60,031 bases of DNA from an uncultured Pelagibacteraceae bacterium (GCA_902616675.1 CACMTV010000005.1:1-60031), one strand, 5' to 3'; numbered from the stretch's first letter, positions 9,076-18,551 are shown. Notes: generated by a model not told the origin, from the letters alone. Translations and numbers: made by a program.

Positions 9076-9519
9076 CTATTTAGTTGCTGCTTTTGCTGTC
9101 TCTGAAATTTTCTTATCTTTAGTTTCAACTTTTTTTGGCTTATCTATTTTTTTAGCTTCAATATTTCGATCGACTAATTCTATTACTGCCATAGGGGCAT
9201 CATCTCCGGTTCTAAACCCTGCTTTTAATACTCTAGAATAACCACCATTTCTTTTGCTATATCTTTTTGATAAATCATTAAATACTTTTTTGACTGAAAA
9301 TTGATTTTGTAATTTTGAAAACAGCTTTTTTTTATTATTCAGATCATTTTTTTTTCCTATAGTGATTACTTTGTCTATTTGAGGTTTTAACTCTTTTGCT
9401 TTTGGTAAAGTTGTTATTATTTGTTCGTACTTAATTAGAGAATTTAGCATGTTTTTGAACAGAGCTTTTCTATGTTCTGAAGTTTTATTTAATTTTCTAT
9501 AACCTAAATTATGTCTCAT
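9076..9519 (-). CDS. rplQ: 50S ribosomal protein L17
   Basis: L17 lies near the exit tunnel on the back of the large subunit. The opening [20 protein letters not shown] is the family start, and [25 protein letters not shown] marks the end of the globular part near residue 122. A Lys/Glu/Ala-rich tail of about 25 residues follows, longer than in the minimal form. The ATG overlaps the end of rpoA by one base, so it closes the alpha operon (rpsM-rpsK-rpoA-rplQ). Confidence 0.98.
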   Translation of the reverse strand: MRHNLGYRKLNKTSEHRKALFKNMLNSLIKYEQIITTLPKAKELKPQIDKVITIGKKNDLNNKKKLFSKLQNQFSVKKVFNDLSKRYSKRNGGYSRVLKAGFRTGDDAPMAVIELVDRNIEAKKIDKPKKVETKDKKISETAKAATK

Positions 9520-10553
9520 TAGTAACTGTTTTCCTCAAGTTTTTTCGACATCTCTGCTATATTGTCAGGAGGCCAATTAGGTATTTCCATTCCTAAATAT
9601 AATGACATTGTACTTAATACCTCTTTTATCTCATTAAGGGATTTTCTCCCAAAGTTAGGAGTTCTTAACATTTCAGGCTCTGTTTTTTGAACTAAATCTC
9701 CAATATAAATTATGTTATCATTTTTTAAACAATTCATTGACCTTACTGAAAGCTCAAGCTCTTCAACTCTTTTTAATAAATTTTTATTAAACTCAGGCTC
9801 AGAAGATTTTACCTCTTTTACTATTTCTTTTGGATCTTCAAAATTCACAAACATTGAAAGTTGATCTTGAAAAATTCTTGCTGAGTAAGCAATAGCATCT
9901 TCAGCAGCAACTGTTCCATTAGTTTCTACATTCATGACTAATTTATCGTAATCTAATGCACTTCCAGCTCTAGTATTTTCTATTGAAAAAGAAACTTTTT
10001 TTACTGGACTAAATAAAGAGTCTATAGAAATTAATCCAAGAGGACTGTCTTCGGATCTATTCTTAGGGGCAGGCACATATCCTTTTCCAGAATTGACAAA
10101 TAACTCCATATGGAAATTTGTTTTTTCATCAACGTTACAAATAGTTTGCTCTGGATTTAATATTTCTATGTCGGATCCAAGAGTTATATCCTTAGCTTTT
10201 ACTTCTTTAGGTCCTTTAATATCTAAAATAATTTTTTTAGAGCCTGTAGAGTTAGATTTTATTGCTAAATTTTTCACATTTAAAACAATATCAGTTACAT
10301 CTTCTCTAACACCTTTGATTGATGAAAATTCATGTAAAACACCGTCGATTTGTATTGCAGTTACAGCTGCTCCTTGAATAGAAGATAATAAAATTCTTCT
10401 CAATGAATTTCCTATAGTTTGGCCAAAACCTTTTTCTAATGGTTCTGCTACGACTTTTGCAAATGATTTATCTTCGCTGCTAGTTATATTTAATTTATTT
10501 GGTTTTATTAATTCTTTCCAATTTTTATCTATTATATTAGTAGTGGACTGCAT
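9519..10553 (-). CDS. rpoA: RNA polymerase alpha subunit
   Basis: Alpha dimerises to start assembly of RNA polymerase and contacts promoter UP elements and activators. The 344-residue protein has the N-terminal assembly domain ([19 protein letters not shown] near 37-55, then [14 protein letters not shown]). A linker near 245-255 leads to the C-terminal DNA-binding domain, marked by [14 protein letters not shown] and [12 protein letters not shown]. It is flanked by rpsK and rplQ with one-base overlaps. As is common outside gammaproteobacteria, rpsD is not inserted between rpsK and rpoA. Confidence 0.98.
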   Translation of the reverse strand: MQSTTNIIDKNWKELIKPNKLNITSSEDKSFAKVVAEPLEKGFGQTIGNSLRRILLSSIQGAAVTAIQIDGVLHEFSSIKGVREDVTDIVLNVKNLAIKSNSTGSKKIILDIKGPKEVKAKDITLGSDIEILNPEQTICNVDEKTNFHMELFVNSGKGYVPAPKNRSEDSPLGLISIDSLFSPVKKVSFSIENTRAGSALDYDKLVMNVETNGTVAAEDAIAYSARIFQDQLSMFVNFEDPKEIVKEVKSSEPEFNKNLLKRVEELELSVRSMNCLKNDNIIYIGDLVQKTEPEMLRTPNFGRKSLNEIKEVLSTMSLYLGMEIPNWPPDNIAEMSKKLEENSY

Positions 10554-10993
10554 TAAACTCTCCTTTTTTTTGGTGGCCTTGTGCCGTTATGCGGCATTGG
10601 CGTTGTATCTTTTATAGAAATAATTTTAAATCCTCTAGACTGTAATGATCTTAAAGCTGTTTCTCGACCTGAACCTGGACCTTTTACTTGAACTGTTAAT
10701 GTTCTCAATCCCATCTCATAAGCTTTAGCACCAGCATCGTCAGCTGCAACTTGAGCTGCGTATGGTGTAGATTTCCTAGAACCTTTAAATCCCTTTGAGC
10801 CTGCGGAAGACCATGAAATAACGTTTCCGGTTTCATCTGCTATAGAAATAATTGTATTATTAAATGTAGAGTTAACAAATGCAATTCCCGAGGTAATATT
10901 TCTTTTTACCTTTTTCTTTTTTTTGAATTGAACATCTTTTTTTTTTATATCTTTGTTTTCTAATTCTTTTTTTTCATCAACTTTTTTATTCAT
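10553..10993 (-). CDS. rpsK: 30S ribosomal protein S11
   Basis: S11 lies on the small-subunit platform near the E site. The conserved body begins at [18 protein letters not shown] (about residue 36) and ends with the family tail [16 protein letters not shown]. The first 30 residues form a highly charged, Lys-rich extension, making the protein 146 residues against the usual 125-130. The ATG lies 2 bases after rpsM and no internal ATG offers a better start, so the extension seems genuine. Confidence 0.97.
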   Translation of the reverse strand: MNKKVDEKKELENKDIKKKDVQFKKKKKVKRNITSGIAFVNSTFNNTIISIADETGNVISWSSAGSKGFKGSRKSTPYAAQVAADDAGAKAYEMGLRTLTVQVKGPGSGRETALRSLQSRGFKIISIKDTTPMPHNGTRPPKKRRV

Positions 10994-10995
10994 AT

Positions 10996-11379
10996 TTATT
11001 TTTTAAGTGGCGTTAGTTTTTTTCCTGCGATAGCGATAGCCTTACCTTTTCTAGTTCTTGCATTACAATGAGTTCGTTGGCCTCTAACAGGCAATTTTTT
11101 TTTGTGTCTACTTCCTCTATATGTTGCTAAATCAACCAATCTTTTGATATTAACAGATATGTCTCTTCTTAGATCACCCTCAACTTTATGATTGCTGTCA
11201 ATATATTCTCTAATTTTAAGAACTTGTTCTTCGGAAAGTTGGTTAACTCTAGTGCTCTCAGAGATATTGAGTTTTTTACAAATCTTTTTTGATGAGTATA
11301 AACCTATACCGTGTATATATGTTAGTGCAATACTGACAACTTTATTTTGTGGAATATTTATTCCTGCTATACGAGCCAT
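10996..11379 (-). CDS. rpsM: 30S ribosomal protein S13
   Basis: S13 sits in the small-subunit head and forms bridges to the large subunit. The start [20 protein letters not shown] is the family signature; [14 protein letters not shown] follows, and the C-terminus has [27 protein letters not shown]. It is the first gene of the alpha operon. A 59-base gap separates it from adk and carries a very good promoter (see 11408-11436). Confidence 0.98.
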   Translation of the reverse strand: MARIAGINIPQNKVVSIALTYIHGIGLYSSKKICKKLNISESTRVNQLSEEQVLKIREYIDSNHKVEGDLRRDISVNIKRLVDLATYRGSRHKKKLPVRGQRTHCNARTRKGKAIAIAGKKLTPLKK

Positions 11380-11407
11380 ATTCTAAAGGGTTTAATTTCT
11401 AAATGCG

Positions 11408-11436
11408 TATTTAATGGCGTTATAGATTAATGTCAA
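11408..11436 (-). promoter_or_regulatory. Sigma-70-type promoter for rpsM-rpsK-rpoA-rplQ
   Basis: Read on the minus strand, a perfect -35 TTGACA (11431-11436) is followed by a 17-base spacer and a -10 TAAATA (11408-11413). Transcription would begin near 11401, about 20 bases before the rpsM ATG. This is the clearest promoter in the window and lies in one of the few real gaps of the ribosomal cluster. It would let the alpha operon be expressed apart from the long upstream transcript. Confidence 0.65.
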
Positions 11437-11438
11437 CC

Positions 11439-12005
11439 CTATATAAGGGAAATAATATCACTAATTTCAGTGTTTATTTGATGAATGGGTCTTTCTCCAT
11501 CAACTACCTTTAATAAATTCAATTTTTTATAATACTCAATGATAGGTTCTGTCGATTTTTCATAAGTTTCGTATCTTTTTGCTGCTATTTCCTCGTTGTC
11601 ATCTGGTCTTTTTTCTTGAGATCTTCTCTCTGAAATTCTTTTTTTTATTGTTTGTAAACTTACTGATAATTTTAAAACAATATCAATTTTTTGTTTATAC
11701 TTTTTTAATAAATTATCTAAATTTTTTGCTTGATTTAAATTTCTAGGATAGCCGTCAAAAATAATTCTATTTTTATATTCTTTGTTAGATATTATTTTTT
11801 CAATTAAATCAGAAACAATTTGATCTGAAACAAGATTGCCCTCATTTATTATCGAGGATATTTTCTTTCCGATCGGGGTATTTTTTGATATTTCTTTTCT
11901 TAAAAACTCACCAGTAGATAGCTGAAACAAATTAAATTTTTCTGCAATGAATTTTGACTGAGTTCCTTTCCCAGCACCAGGTGGTCCAAAAATAACTAGG
12001 TTCAT
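11439..12005 (-). CDS. adk: Adenylate kinase
   Basis: Adk balances AMP, ADP and ATP. The 188-residue protein has the P-loop GPPGAGKGTQ (7-16), the AMP-binding LSTGEFLR, IFDGYPRN and the LID-start SERRSQEKRPDDN. The LID is the short form without the zinc-finger insertion. It sits between secY (4 bases upstream in transcription order) and the rpsM promoter, the usual secY-adk-rpsM order. Confidence 0.97.
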   Translation of the reverse strand: MNLVIFGPPGAGKGTQSKFIAEKFNLFQLSTGEFLRKEISKNTPIGKKISSIINEGNLVSDQIVSDLIEKIISNKEYKNRIIFDGYPRNLNQAKNLDNLLKKYKQKIDIVLKLSVSLQTIKKRISERRSQEKRPDDNEEIAAKRYETYEKSTEPIIEYYKKLNLLKVVDGERPIHQINTEISDIISLI

Positions 12006-12009
12006 TTAA

Positions 12010-13311
12010 TTATTTCCCAAATTTAGCTTTTTTAATTAAAGACTCATATTGAGAGCTCATTAATCTAGTCTGAACTTGCGTTACCGTATCCATTGCTACA
12101 ACAACAACAATTAAAATAGAAGTACCGCCAAGATAAAAAGGAATTGGATATTTTGCTATTAAAAACTCTGGCATTAAACACACAATAGTTAAATACATAG
12201 CGCCAATAGTTGTAAGTCTAGTTAAAATTGTTTCTATATACTCTGCTGTTCTTTCTCCTGGTCTTATTCCAGGTATATAACCTCCATATTTTCTTAAATT
12301 TTCAGCGGTTTCTTTTGGGTTGAATACAATCGATGTATAAAAAAAAGAGAAGAAAATAATTCCAAATGCATATAAAGCCATATACAAAGGTTGTCCTTGA
12401 GTAAATAGGGATGAAAAATTAATAAAGAAATCTGACTCAGCAAAACCAAAATTACTTACTGTAATTGGCAGTAAAAGTAATGCTGACGCGAAAATAGCAG
12501 GAATAACACCAGCTGTGTTTATTTTAAGTGGCAAATGGGACGACTCGCCTCCATAAATTTTATTCCCCATCTGTCTTTTTGGATAATTTATTAATATTTT
12601 TCTTACAGCTCTCTCAAAAAATACGATAAACAAAACTGTTATAATAACTAAAATAAATATACCTACAATCATTACCGCAGATAGCGCTCCTGTTCTTCCT
12701 AGCTCAAATGTCGAAGCTAAGGCTCTTGGTATCTCTGCTACAATTCCAGAAAAAATTATTAAAGATATACCATTACCAATACCTCTTAAGGTAATTTGTT
12801 CTCCTAGCCACATCAAAAAAGTGGTCCCAGCTACGAGTGAAATAGTTGTTGTCACTCTAAAATACATTCCAGGTTCTAAAACTAAGTTTCCTGCATTTTC
12901 AATACCAACTGCCACACCATAACCTTGTAATCCAGCTATCAAAACAGTTCCGTATCTTGTTATCTGAGTAATCTTTTTTCTTCCAATTTCACCTTGTTCT
13001 TTTAAATTTTTAAAATAATCTGATGTTCCAGTTAATAATTGAACTATAATTGATGAAGATATATATGGCATAATCCCAAGAGCAAAAATTGCCATTCTAG
13101 TAACTGCACCTCCTGAAAACATATTAAACATACCTAAAAGTCCTTTTTGACTAGATGACATTATTTCTTTGAGTGCATCAGGATCTATTCCGGCTAAAGG
13201 TACATACGTGCCTAATCTATAAACTATAAGTAGAAAAATAGTAAAAAATATTCGATTTTTTAAATCTGTTGCATGACTAAAAGCACCAGGATTTAAATTT
13301 TCACTAGACAT
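12010..13311 (-). CDS. secY: Protein translocase channel subunit SecY
   Basis: SecY forms the pore for Sec-dependent export and membrane insertion, with SecE (35944-36135) and SecG (57924-58226) also in this window. The 433-residue product has ten hydrophobic segments, with RLGTYVPLAGIDP after the first helix. It also has GIMPYISSSIIVQLL in helix 2, FERAVRKILINYPKRQ in the ribosome-binding loop and GYIPGIRPGERTAEYI in the next cytoplasmic loop. It follows rplO by 6 bases. Confidence 0.98.
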   Translation of the reverse strand: MSSENLNPGAFSHATDLKNRIFFTIFLLIVYRLGTYVPLAGIDPDALKEIMSSSQKGLLGMFNMFSGGAVTRMAIFALGIMPYISSSIIVQLLTGTSDYFKNLKEQGEIGRKKITQITRYGTVLIAGLQGYGVAVGIENAGNLVLEPGMYFRVTTTISLVAGTTFLMWLGEQITLRGIGNGISLIIFSGIVAEIPRALASTFELGRTGALSAVMIVGIFILVIITVLFIVFFERAVRKILINYPKRQMGNKIYGGESSHLPLKINTAGVIPAIFASALLLLPITVSNFGFAESDFFINFSSLFTQGQPLYMALYAFGIIFFSFFYTSIVFNPKETAENLRKYGGYIPGIRPGERTAEYIETILTRLTTIGAMYLTIVCLMPEFLIAKYPIPFYLGGTSILIVVVVAMDTVTQVQTRLMSSQYESLIKKAKFGK

Positions 13312-13317
13312 AAATTT

Positions 13318-13770
13318 TTAGTTTTTAATTAGTGTTAATTTGCCACCAACTTTTTCAATTTTTTCTTTAGCTTGTTTTGAGACAAAATTTACGGATAAGT
13401 TTAATTTATTTTTAATCTCCCCATTTCCTAAAATTTTCAATTTTTCATATTTTTTTGAAATAATTTTTTTATTTTGAAGTAATTTTAAATCTAAATTACC
13501 TTCTAGATTTATCTTTTTTTGATCTAAAAAACTTTGAAGATTTGATAAGTTTAAAATTGCGGTATTTCTTTTTTTAAATGACTTAAAACCACGCTTAGGC
13601 AACCTTCTAAACAATGGCATTTGCCCACCTTCAAAACTTTTGATAGCAACCCCTGACCTTGCTTTTTGACCTTTGTGACCTCTTCCAGATGTTTTTCCTT
13701 TACCAGAACCGATACCTCTTCCTGGTCTAATTTTTTTTTTATTTGATTTTATTAAATTATTTAACTTCAT
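13318..13770 (-). CDS. rplO: 50S ribosomal protein L15
   Basis: L15 is a late-assembling large-subunit protein. The true start is the ATG at 13770 ([20 protein letters not shown]), giving 150 residues. A longer open frame reaching 13869 only adds sequence that reads through rpsE and has no family similarity. The glycine-rich GSGKGKTSGRGHKGQKARSG segment is diagnostic. The start overlaps the rpsE stop by one base (TAATG). Bacterial gene order normally has rpmD between rpsE and rplO; here there is no room for it. Confidence 0.97.
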   Translation of the reverse strand: MKLNNLIKSNKKKIRPGRGIGSGKGKTSGRGHKGQKARSGVAIKSFEGGQMPLFRRLPKRGFKSFKKRNTAILNLSNLQSFLDQKKINLEGNLDLKLLQNKKIISKKYEKLKILGNGEIKNKLNLSVNFVSKQAKEKIEKVGGKLTLIKN

Positions 13771-14273
13771 TATTTGTTCTCTCTTTTTAAAACAATTTCT
13801 GATATTTTTTTCCCTCTTATAGTTGATAATAATTTTGGTGAGACCTGAGATCTTAGTCCATTTACACATGCTTTTAAAACGTTATGAGGGTTAGCTGAGC
13901 CTAATGATTTAGCAACAACATCTTGTATGCCTAATACTTCGCAAACAGATCGAATTGCCCCACCCGCAATAATACCTGTGCCGGCTGGAGCAGATCTCAT
14001 GAATACTTTTCCCGAACCATTTTTACCTTTAACATCGTGATGTAAAGTTCTTCCATCTTTTAAAGGTATTTTCACTTGATTTCTTTTTGCTACTTCTGTG
14101 GCTTTTTTTATTGCATCTGGAACTTGTTTTGATTTACCTTGACCAATACCTATTGATCCTTTTTGATTGCCTACTACTACTAAAGCAGCAAAACCAAATC
14201 TTCTACCCCCTTTAACAACTTTGGTTATTCTGTTAATGGCTACCAGTTTTTCTTTAAATTCTATTTCACTCAT
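13770..14273 (-). CDS. rpsE: 30S ribosomal protein S5
   Basis: S5 helps set decoding accuracy at the ribosome's mRNA entry. The 167-residue protein has the double-stranded RNA-binding part ([28 protein letters not shown] split across residues 6-33) and [20 protein letters not shown]. It also has ICEV-type [22 protein letters not shown] further on. It overlaps rplO by one base and abuts rplR. Confidence 0.98.
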   Translation of the reverse strand: MSEIEFKEKLVAINRITKVVKGGRRFGFAALVVVGNQKGSIGIGQGKSKQVPDAIKKATEVAKRNQVKIPLKDGRTLHHDVKGKNGSGKVFMRSAPAGTGIIAGGAIRSVCEVLGIQDVVAKSLGSANPHNVLKACVNGLRSQVSPKLLSTIRGKKISEIVLKRENK

Positions 14274-14627
14274 TTATATTTTTAATCCGTTCTTTCTTAG
14301 AGAGTCTGCTAGAGCCTTAATTCGCCCATGATACTTATATCCCCCTCTATCAAAATAAACACTGCTTATTTTTTTTTCTTTCGCTCTTTTAGCTAGTAAT
14401 TCACCTAAAATATTAGAAAGATCCATTTTTTTTGTTTTGGTTTTTTTTAGTTCTTTTTCTGTTGTTGAGGCTGAAACTAAAGTTTTTCTAATTTTATCAT
14501 CTATAATTTGAGCTGAGATGTTTTTTGTTGATTTAAAAACAGTAATTCTTAATTTATCTGAATTAACATCCTTCAATTTTTTTCTATTTCTAATTTTTCT
14601 TTTTATTTTAGAATTTAATTTTTTCAT
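14274..14627 (-). CDS. rplR: 50S ribosomal protein L18
   Basis: L18 binds 5S rRNA together with L5. The protein has 117 residues with a very basic N-terminus, RITVFKSTKNISAQIIDD in the middle, and the conserved ending SSVYFDRGGYKYHGRIKALADSLRKNGL. It abuts rplF and rpsE with no gap. Confidence 0.97.
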   Translation of the reverse strand: MKKLNSKIKRKIRNRKKLKDVNSDKLRITVFKSTKNISAQIIDDKIRKTLVSASTTEKELKKTKTKKMDLSNILGELLAKRAKEKKISSVYFDRGGYKYHGRIKALADSLRKNGLKI

Positions 14628-15173
14628 CTATTTTTTCTTTCCTTCTTTTCTAAGAACATACTGATTTCTTTCTTTTATACCTTTTCCTTTGTAAGGCTCT
14701 ACTGGTTTTAAGGCCTTTATGTCTGATGCTATTTTTGATACCAGTTCTTTATCTACGCCATTTATTTTAATTACAGTTTGTTTTTCTACTTGAATTTTTA
14801 CATCCTTAGGAAATTTAAAGTTTACATCATGACTAAATCCTATCTGTAAATTTAAGCTTTCCCCTTTTAAACTAGCTCTAAAACCTACTCCATTAAGTTC
14901 TAATATTTTTTCATGACCTTTAGAAACACCGATAACAGCATTATTAATTAAACTTCTATATGTGCCCCATAATAATTGAGTTTTGTGGTCAATTTTCTTA
15001 TTTACAGGAAGAATTTGAAATTCATTTTTATCATTAATTTTTGATGAAAATATTTTTTCATTTATAAATAAAATTTTATTACCTTTTGGACCGGTCACAG
15101 TTAATTTTTCACCTTCAACCTTAATTGATGTGTCTTTTGGTAAAACGATATTTTTTTTCCCTATTTTTGACAT
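14628..15173 (-). CDS. rplF: 50S ribosomal protein L6
   Basis: L6 lies at the base of the L7/L12 stalk. It has the opening MSKIGKKNIVLPKDTSIKVE, a GPKG turn near residue 34, the GVSKGHEKILELNGVGFRA segment and the C-terminal EPYKGKGIKERNQYVLRKEGKKK that ends most L6 proteins. The 181 residues are normal. The start shares one base with the rpsH stop. Confidence 0.98.
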   Translation of the reverse strand: MSKIGKKNIVLPKDTSIKVEGEKLTVTGPKGNKILFINEKIFSSKINDKNEFQILPVNKKIDHKTQLLWGTYRSLINNAVIGVSKGHEKILELNGVGFRASLKGESLNLQIGFSHDVNFKFPKDVKIQVEKQTVIKINGVDKELVSKIASDIKALKPVEPYKGKGIKERNQYVLRKEGKKK

Positions 15174-15571
15174 TAAAATACCTTACAAATTATTTCTCCA
15201 CCTATATTATTTTTCCTAGCTTGAATATCAGACATTACTCCTTGTGATGTTGATATAATGGCCATACCTAATCCATTTTGTATCTTAGGTATGCTTGTGG
15301 CTCTTGAATAAACCCTTCTTCCTGGTTTTGATATACGTTTAATTTCTTTTATCACTGGTGTTCCTTCATAATATTTAAGATTTACCTTGATAATTTTTTT
15401 GTTATTATCATTACTTTCTAAAAAAAAGCTATTTATATATCCCTCAGCTTCTAAGATTTCTAATATTTTAGATCTAAATTTAGACGCGGGTATATTCACA
15501 GATCGTAAGCTTCTCATTTGACCGTTCCTTATTCTTGTAAACATATCTCCAATTGGATCAACTAAAGTCAT
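15173..15571 (-). CDS. rpsH: 30S ribosomal protein S8
   Basis: S8 binds helix 21 of 16S rRNA and, in enterobacteria, represses the spc operon. The start DPIGDMFTRIRNGQ and the C-terminal NGLGMAIISTSQGVMSDIQARKNNIGGEIICKVF with GRRVYSRATSIP before it are diagnostic. I see no separate S8-like RNA site in the leader of rplE, though it could be buried in coding sequence. Confidence 0.98.
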   Translation of the reverse strand: MTLVDPIGDMFTRIRNGQMRSLRSVNIPASKFRSKILEILEAEGYINSFFLESNDNNKKIIKVNLKYYEGTPVIKEIKRISKPGRRVYSRATSIPKIQNGLGMAIISTSQGVMSDIQARKNNIGGEIICKVF

Positions 15572-15578
15572 ATTCCTC

Positions 15579-15884
15579 CTACCAACTTGATTTAATTATT
15601 CCAGGAATTTTTCCAGCAGATGCCATGTCTCTCAAGGCGATCCTAGAAATTTTTAATTTTCTATAATATCCGTGTGGTCTACCTGATACGCCACATCTAT
15701 TTCTTATTCTTACATGTGAAGAATTTTTTGGTAACTTATCTAATTTTAATTGAGCAGCAAATCTTTCAGCTAATTCTAATTTTTTATTCATTATTATTTT
15801 TTTTAATGCTTTTCTTTTCTTTTCAAATCTTTTTACCATTTTAATTCTTTTTAAATTTTTTTGTATTGCGCTTGTTTTTGCCAT
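15579..15884 (-). CDS. rpsN: 30S ribosomal protein S14, zinc-independent form
   Basis: S14 sits in the small-subunit head. At 101 residues it is the long form: it has a single cysteine in RIRNRCGVSGRPHGYYRK instead of the CxxC pairs of the short zinc-binding form. SRIALRDMASAGKIPGIIKSSW is the typical ending. It lies 7 bases before rpsH and 1 base after rplE. Confidence 0.97.
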   Translation of the reverse strand: MAKTSAIQKNLKRIKMVKRFEKKRKALKKIIMNKKLELAERFAAQLKLDKLPKNSSHVRIRNRCGVSGRPHGYYRKLKISRIALRDMASAGKIPGIIKSSW

Positions 15885-15885
15885 T

Positions 15886-16440
15886 TTACCTCTTTTTTTT
15901 TTCTGTTATCGGAAAATTGAATTCTTTTAAGAGCTCAAGAGTTCCTTTTTTTGAAGTGTTTGATGTTACAATTGTAATATCTAAACCTCTAATCTTATCA
16001 ACTTTGTCGAAGTTCACTTCAGGAAATATAATATGTTCTTTAATACCAAAGCTATAATTTCCTGAGTTATCAATACCATCAGATTTTAAACCTCTAAAAT
16101 CTTTTATCCTTGGTAAAGCAATATTTACTAATCTATCTATAAACTCATACATTTTATTTGCTCTAAGGGTAACCTTAGCTCCAGCGCTTTGACCTTTTCT
16201 AGTTTTAAAGTTTGCAATAGATTTTTTAAATTTTGTAACAATTGGCTTTTGACCAGTTATTAAACCTAAATCATCTAAACTTGTTTTAATTTTTTTCCCA
16301 TCTGACGCATCTTCTCCTAACCCCATATTTAACACTACTTTTACTAATTTGGGTGCCTCATGTTTATTTTTGTAATTAAGCTTGTTCATCAAGTTCTTAA
16401 TAATATCTTTTTCATATAATGTTTTTAGCCTAGGCCTCAT
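15886..16440 (-). CDS. rplE: 50S ribosomal protein L5
   Basis: L5 binds 5S rRNA and contacts the P-site tRNA. Recognisable parts are APKLVKVVLNMGLGEDA (about 29-45), LITGQKPIVTKFKKSIANFK and LVNIALPRIKDFRGL, then YSFGIKEHIIFPEV. It has 184 residues. The start overlaps the end of rplX by four bases (ATGA-type coupling). Confidence 0.98.
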   Translation of the reverse strand: MRPRLKTLYEKDIIKNLMNKLNYKNKHEAPKLVKVVLNMGLGEDASDGKKIKTSLDDLGLITGQKPIVTKFKKSIANFKTRKGQSAGAKVTLRANKMYEFIDRLVNIALPRIKDFRGLKSDGIDNSGNYSFGIKEHIIFPEVNFDKVDKIRGLDITIVTSNTSKKGTLELLKEFNFPITEKKKR

Positions 16441-16697
16441 TTTTTACTCACTTTTTTTGTTTTATTTTTATCTTTTTGTTTATCTATATTTTTAACATTT
16501 GAAATATGTATAAAATTTTCTTTAGTAATAATTCCACCTTTATTTTCTTTAGTTGGTTTAAGATGTTTTTTAATAAAATTAATTGCTTTAATTTTAACTC
16601 TATTTTCACTTCTATTTATTTCTAATATTTCACCAGTTTTTCCTTTATCTTTTCCAGATATAATTTTTACTTGAGTTCCTTTTTTTAGATTTAACAT
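16437..16697 (-). CDS. rplX: 50S ribosomal protein L24
   Basis: L24 initiates large-subunit assembly and lies at the tunnel exit. The KOW motif GTQVKIISGKDKGKTGEILEI (starting near residue 7) and FIKKHLKPTKENKGGIITKE identify it. At 86 residues it is shorter than the usual 100-105, with the C-terminal region reduced to a short Lys-rich tail, in keeping with genome streamlining. Confidence 0.95.
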   Translation of the reverse strand: MLNLKKGTQVKIISGKDKGKTGEILEINRSENRVKIKAINFIKKHLKPTKENKGGIITKENFIHISNVKNIDKQKDKNKTKKVSKK

Positions 16698-17066
16698 TTA
16701 TAAAACCTCCGGTGCTAATGATATAATTTTTGTATGTCCTCTTACCCTGAGTTCTCTAGTAACTGGTCCAAATATTCTAGTTCCGATTGGCTCACCTTTT
16801 TCATCTGTCAGAACAACAGCATTAGTATCGAATTGTATTTTTGATCCATCGTTTCTAAATATTTCTTTTTTTGTTCTAACTACTACAGCTTTATGAACAG
16901 CGCCTTTTTTAACCTTTCCCTTAGGGATAGCGTCTTTAACGCTGATTACAATAATATCTCCTACAGAGGCGTATCTTCTTTTGGATCCACCGAGTACTTT
17001 TATGCATTCCACTCTTTTTGCTCCAGTATTATCAGCTACATTAAGCTCTGTTTGCACCTGTATCAT
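16698..17066 (-). CDS. rplN: 50S ribosomal protein L14
   Basis: L14 forms part of the intersubunit bridge. The 122-residue product starts [20 protein letters not shown] and ends with [23 protein letters not shown], with the signature [16 protein letters not shown] in the middle. It shares four bases with rpsQ and abuts rplX. Confidence 0.98.
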   Translation of the reverse strand: MIQVQTELNVADNTGAKRVECIKVLGGSKRRYASVGDIIVISVKDAIPKGKVKKGAVHKAVVVRTKKEIFRNDGSKIQFDTNAVVLTDEKGEPIGTRIFGPVTRELRVRGHTKIISLAPEVL

Positions 17067-17293
17067 TTTTCAACAACCTTCCATCTTTTTTTTTTAGATA
17101 TTGGGTTACATTCGATTATTTGAATAATCTCTCCCTCTTTAAATTTATTTTTTTCATCATGGGCGTGATATTTTTTTGATCTTTTAATTACTTTGCCATA
17201 AAACGGATGGGCAAATTTTCTTGTTACTTCAACAACCACTGTCTTGTTATTTTTAGCGCTAGTAATTACACCCTTTAAGATTTTTTTTGTCAT
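17063..17293 (-). CDS. rpsQ: 30S ribosomal protein S17
   Basis: S17 binds the 5' domain of 16S rRNA. It is a 76-residue protein with the OB-fold signature [20 protein letters not shown] (about 17-36), KKYHAHDE and [20 protein letters not shown]. It overlaps rpmC upstream and rplN downstream by four bases each, so the three are translationally coupled. Confidence 0.97.
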   Translation of the reverse strand: MTKKILKGVITSAKNNKTVVVEVTRKFAHPFYGKVIKRSKKYHAHDEKNKFKEGEIIQIIECNPISKKKRWKVVEK

Positions 17294-17481
17294 TTTGAGC
17301 TCTTTAAAGTTGTGTACAGTCTAGCTATACTTTTTTTGATTTCACCATATTGAGCAGGATTCTCAACTTGGTTGTTTATTCTTTTAAATCTTATGTTTAA
17401 TAAATCTTTTTTTAAAGTCTCAAGTTTTTTTAAAGCTTGATCTTTTGTTAATCTTTTATCTTCTTTTTTTTTAGTTGCCAT
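17290..17481 (-). CDS. rpmC: 50S ribosomal protein L29
   Basis: L29 is a small helical protein at the tunnel exit. The 63-residue product has [20 protein letters not shown] and the family segment [21 protein letters not shown]. It sits one base after rplP and is the shortest ribosomal protein of this run. Confidence 0.96.
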   Translation of the reverse strand: MATKKKEDKRLTKDQALKKLETLKKDLLNIRFKRINNQVENPAQYGEIKKSIARLYTTLKSSK

Positions 17482-17482
17482 A

Positions 17483-17887
17483 TTACCTGCTTATAAATTT
17501 TGTTTTAATTGGTAGTTTAGCTGATGCTTTGTATAAAGCTTCTCTCGCTACTTCTTCAGTAACACCATCTATTTCAAATATAATTCTTCCTGGTTTGACT
17601 CTACATGCATAATACTCAGGAGAACCTTTTCCTTTACCCATTCTTACTTCAGTAGGTTTTTTTGATACCGGTATGTTTGGAAAAACCCTCGTCCAAACTT
17701 TACCTGTTCTTTTCATGTATCTAGTTAGCGCAACTCTTGCAGCTTCTATTTGTTTTCCTATAACTCTCTCAGGCTGCATGGCCTTTAGACCAAATTGCCC
17801 GTAATTTAAAGTTACAGCCCTGCTAGCTTTACCTTTTATTCGCCCTTTAAATGCTTTTCTGTACTTAGTTCTTGTTGGTTGTAACAT
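17483..17887 (-). CDS. rplP: 50S ribosomal protein L16
   Basis: L16 helps form the A-site of the large subunit. The 134-residue protein starts [19 protein letters not shown] and has [24 protein letters not shown] with [25 protein letters not shown] after it. The ATG lies inside the end of rpsC (23-base overlap), so ribosomes finishing S3 can restart there. Confidence 0.98.
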   Translation of the reverse strand: MLQPTRTKYRKAFKGRIKGKASRAVTLNYGQFGLKAMQPERVIGKQIEAARVALTRYMKRTGKVWTRVFPNIPVSKKPTEVRMGKGKGSPEYYACRVKPGRIIFEIDGVTEEVAREALYKASAKLPIKTKFISR

Positions 17888-18551
17888 TTTTAACTCTTTC
17901 TATTTTTTGTTTTTCAATATCCTTATCAAATAAAGCTCCTTTAAAAATCCAAACTTTAATACCTATGATTCCATAAGTAGTTAAAGCTTCCGCAAATCCA
18001 TAATCTATATTTGCTCTCAAAGTGTGTGAAGGTATACTTCCCTCTCTTAACCATTCTGTTCTAGCAATTTCATTTCCTGCGAGACGACCACTGACCATTA
18101 CTTTTATACCTTTTGCATTTAGTCTCATCGCAGATTGCATTGCTCTTTTCATAGCACGTCTGTATGCAATTCTTTTAACCAATTGCTGAGCAATATTTTC
18201 AGCAACTAGATTTGCATTTAACTCTGGCTTTTTAATTTCTTTAATATTGACATTAACTTCGCTGTCAGTAATTTTCATTAAATTTTTTTTAATTTTTTCA
18301 ATATCAGAACCTTTTTTTCCTATAACAAAACCTGGCCTAGATGTATGAATAGAGACAGTACATTTTTTTGATGAACGCTCTATTATAATTTCAGATACAC
18401 CAGAGTTTGTAATATTTTTTTTTATAAACTCTCTCATTTTAAAATCTTCAATTAAATATTTTCCAAAATCTTTCTTCTTAGCAAACCAAGTTGAGTCCCA
18501 ACCTCGATTTATTCCAAGTCTAAGTCCTATTGGGTTAATTTTTTGACCCAT
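17865..18551 (-). CDS. rpsC: 30S ribosomal protein S3
   Basis: S3 is part of the mRNA entry helicase of the small subunit. The start is placed at 18551, because [20 protein letters not shown] is the family opening; an ATG seven codons upstream adds only a basic stretch read through rplV. The KH domain has [20 protein letters not shown] and the C-terminal domain [13 protein letters not shown] followed by [21 protein letters not shown]. It overlaps rplV by 17 and rplP by 23 bases. Confidence 0.97.
   Translation of the reverse strand: MGQKINPIGLRLGINRGWDSTWFAKKKDFGKYLIEDFKMREFIKKNITNSGVSEIIIERSSKKCTVSIHTSRPGFVIGKKGSDIEKIKKNLMKITDSEVNVNIKEIKKPELNANLVAENIAQQLVKRIAYRRAMKRAMQSAMRLNAKGIKVMVSGRLAGNEIARTEWLREGSIPSHTLRANIDYGFAEALTTYGIIGIKVWIFKGALFDKDIEKQKIERVKNVTTNKN

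Noticed and set aside
13771-13869. N-terminal extension of rplO by 33 codons
   Set aside because: It lies wholly inside rpsE, has no L15 similarity, and MKLNNL at 13770 is the normal L15 start.
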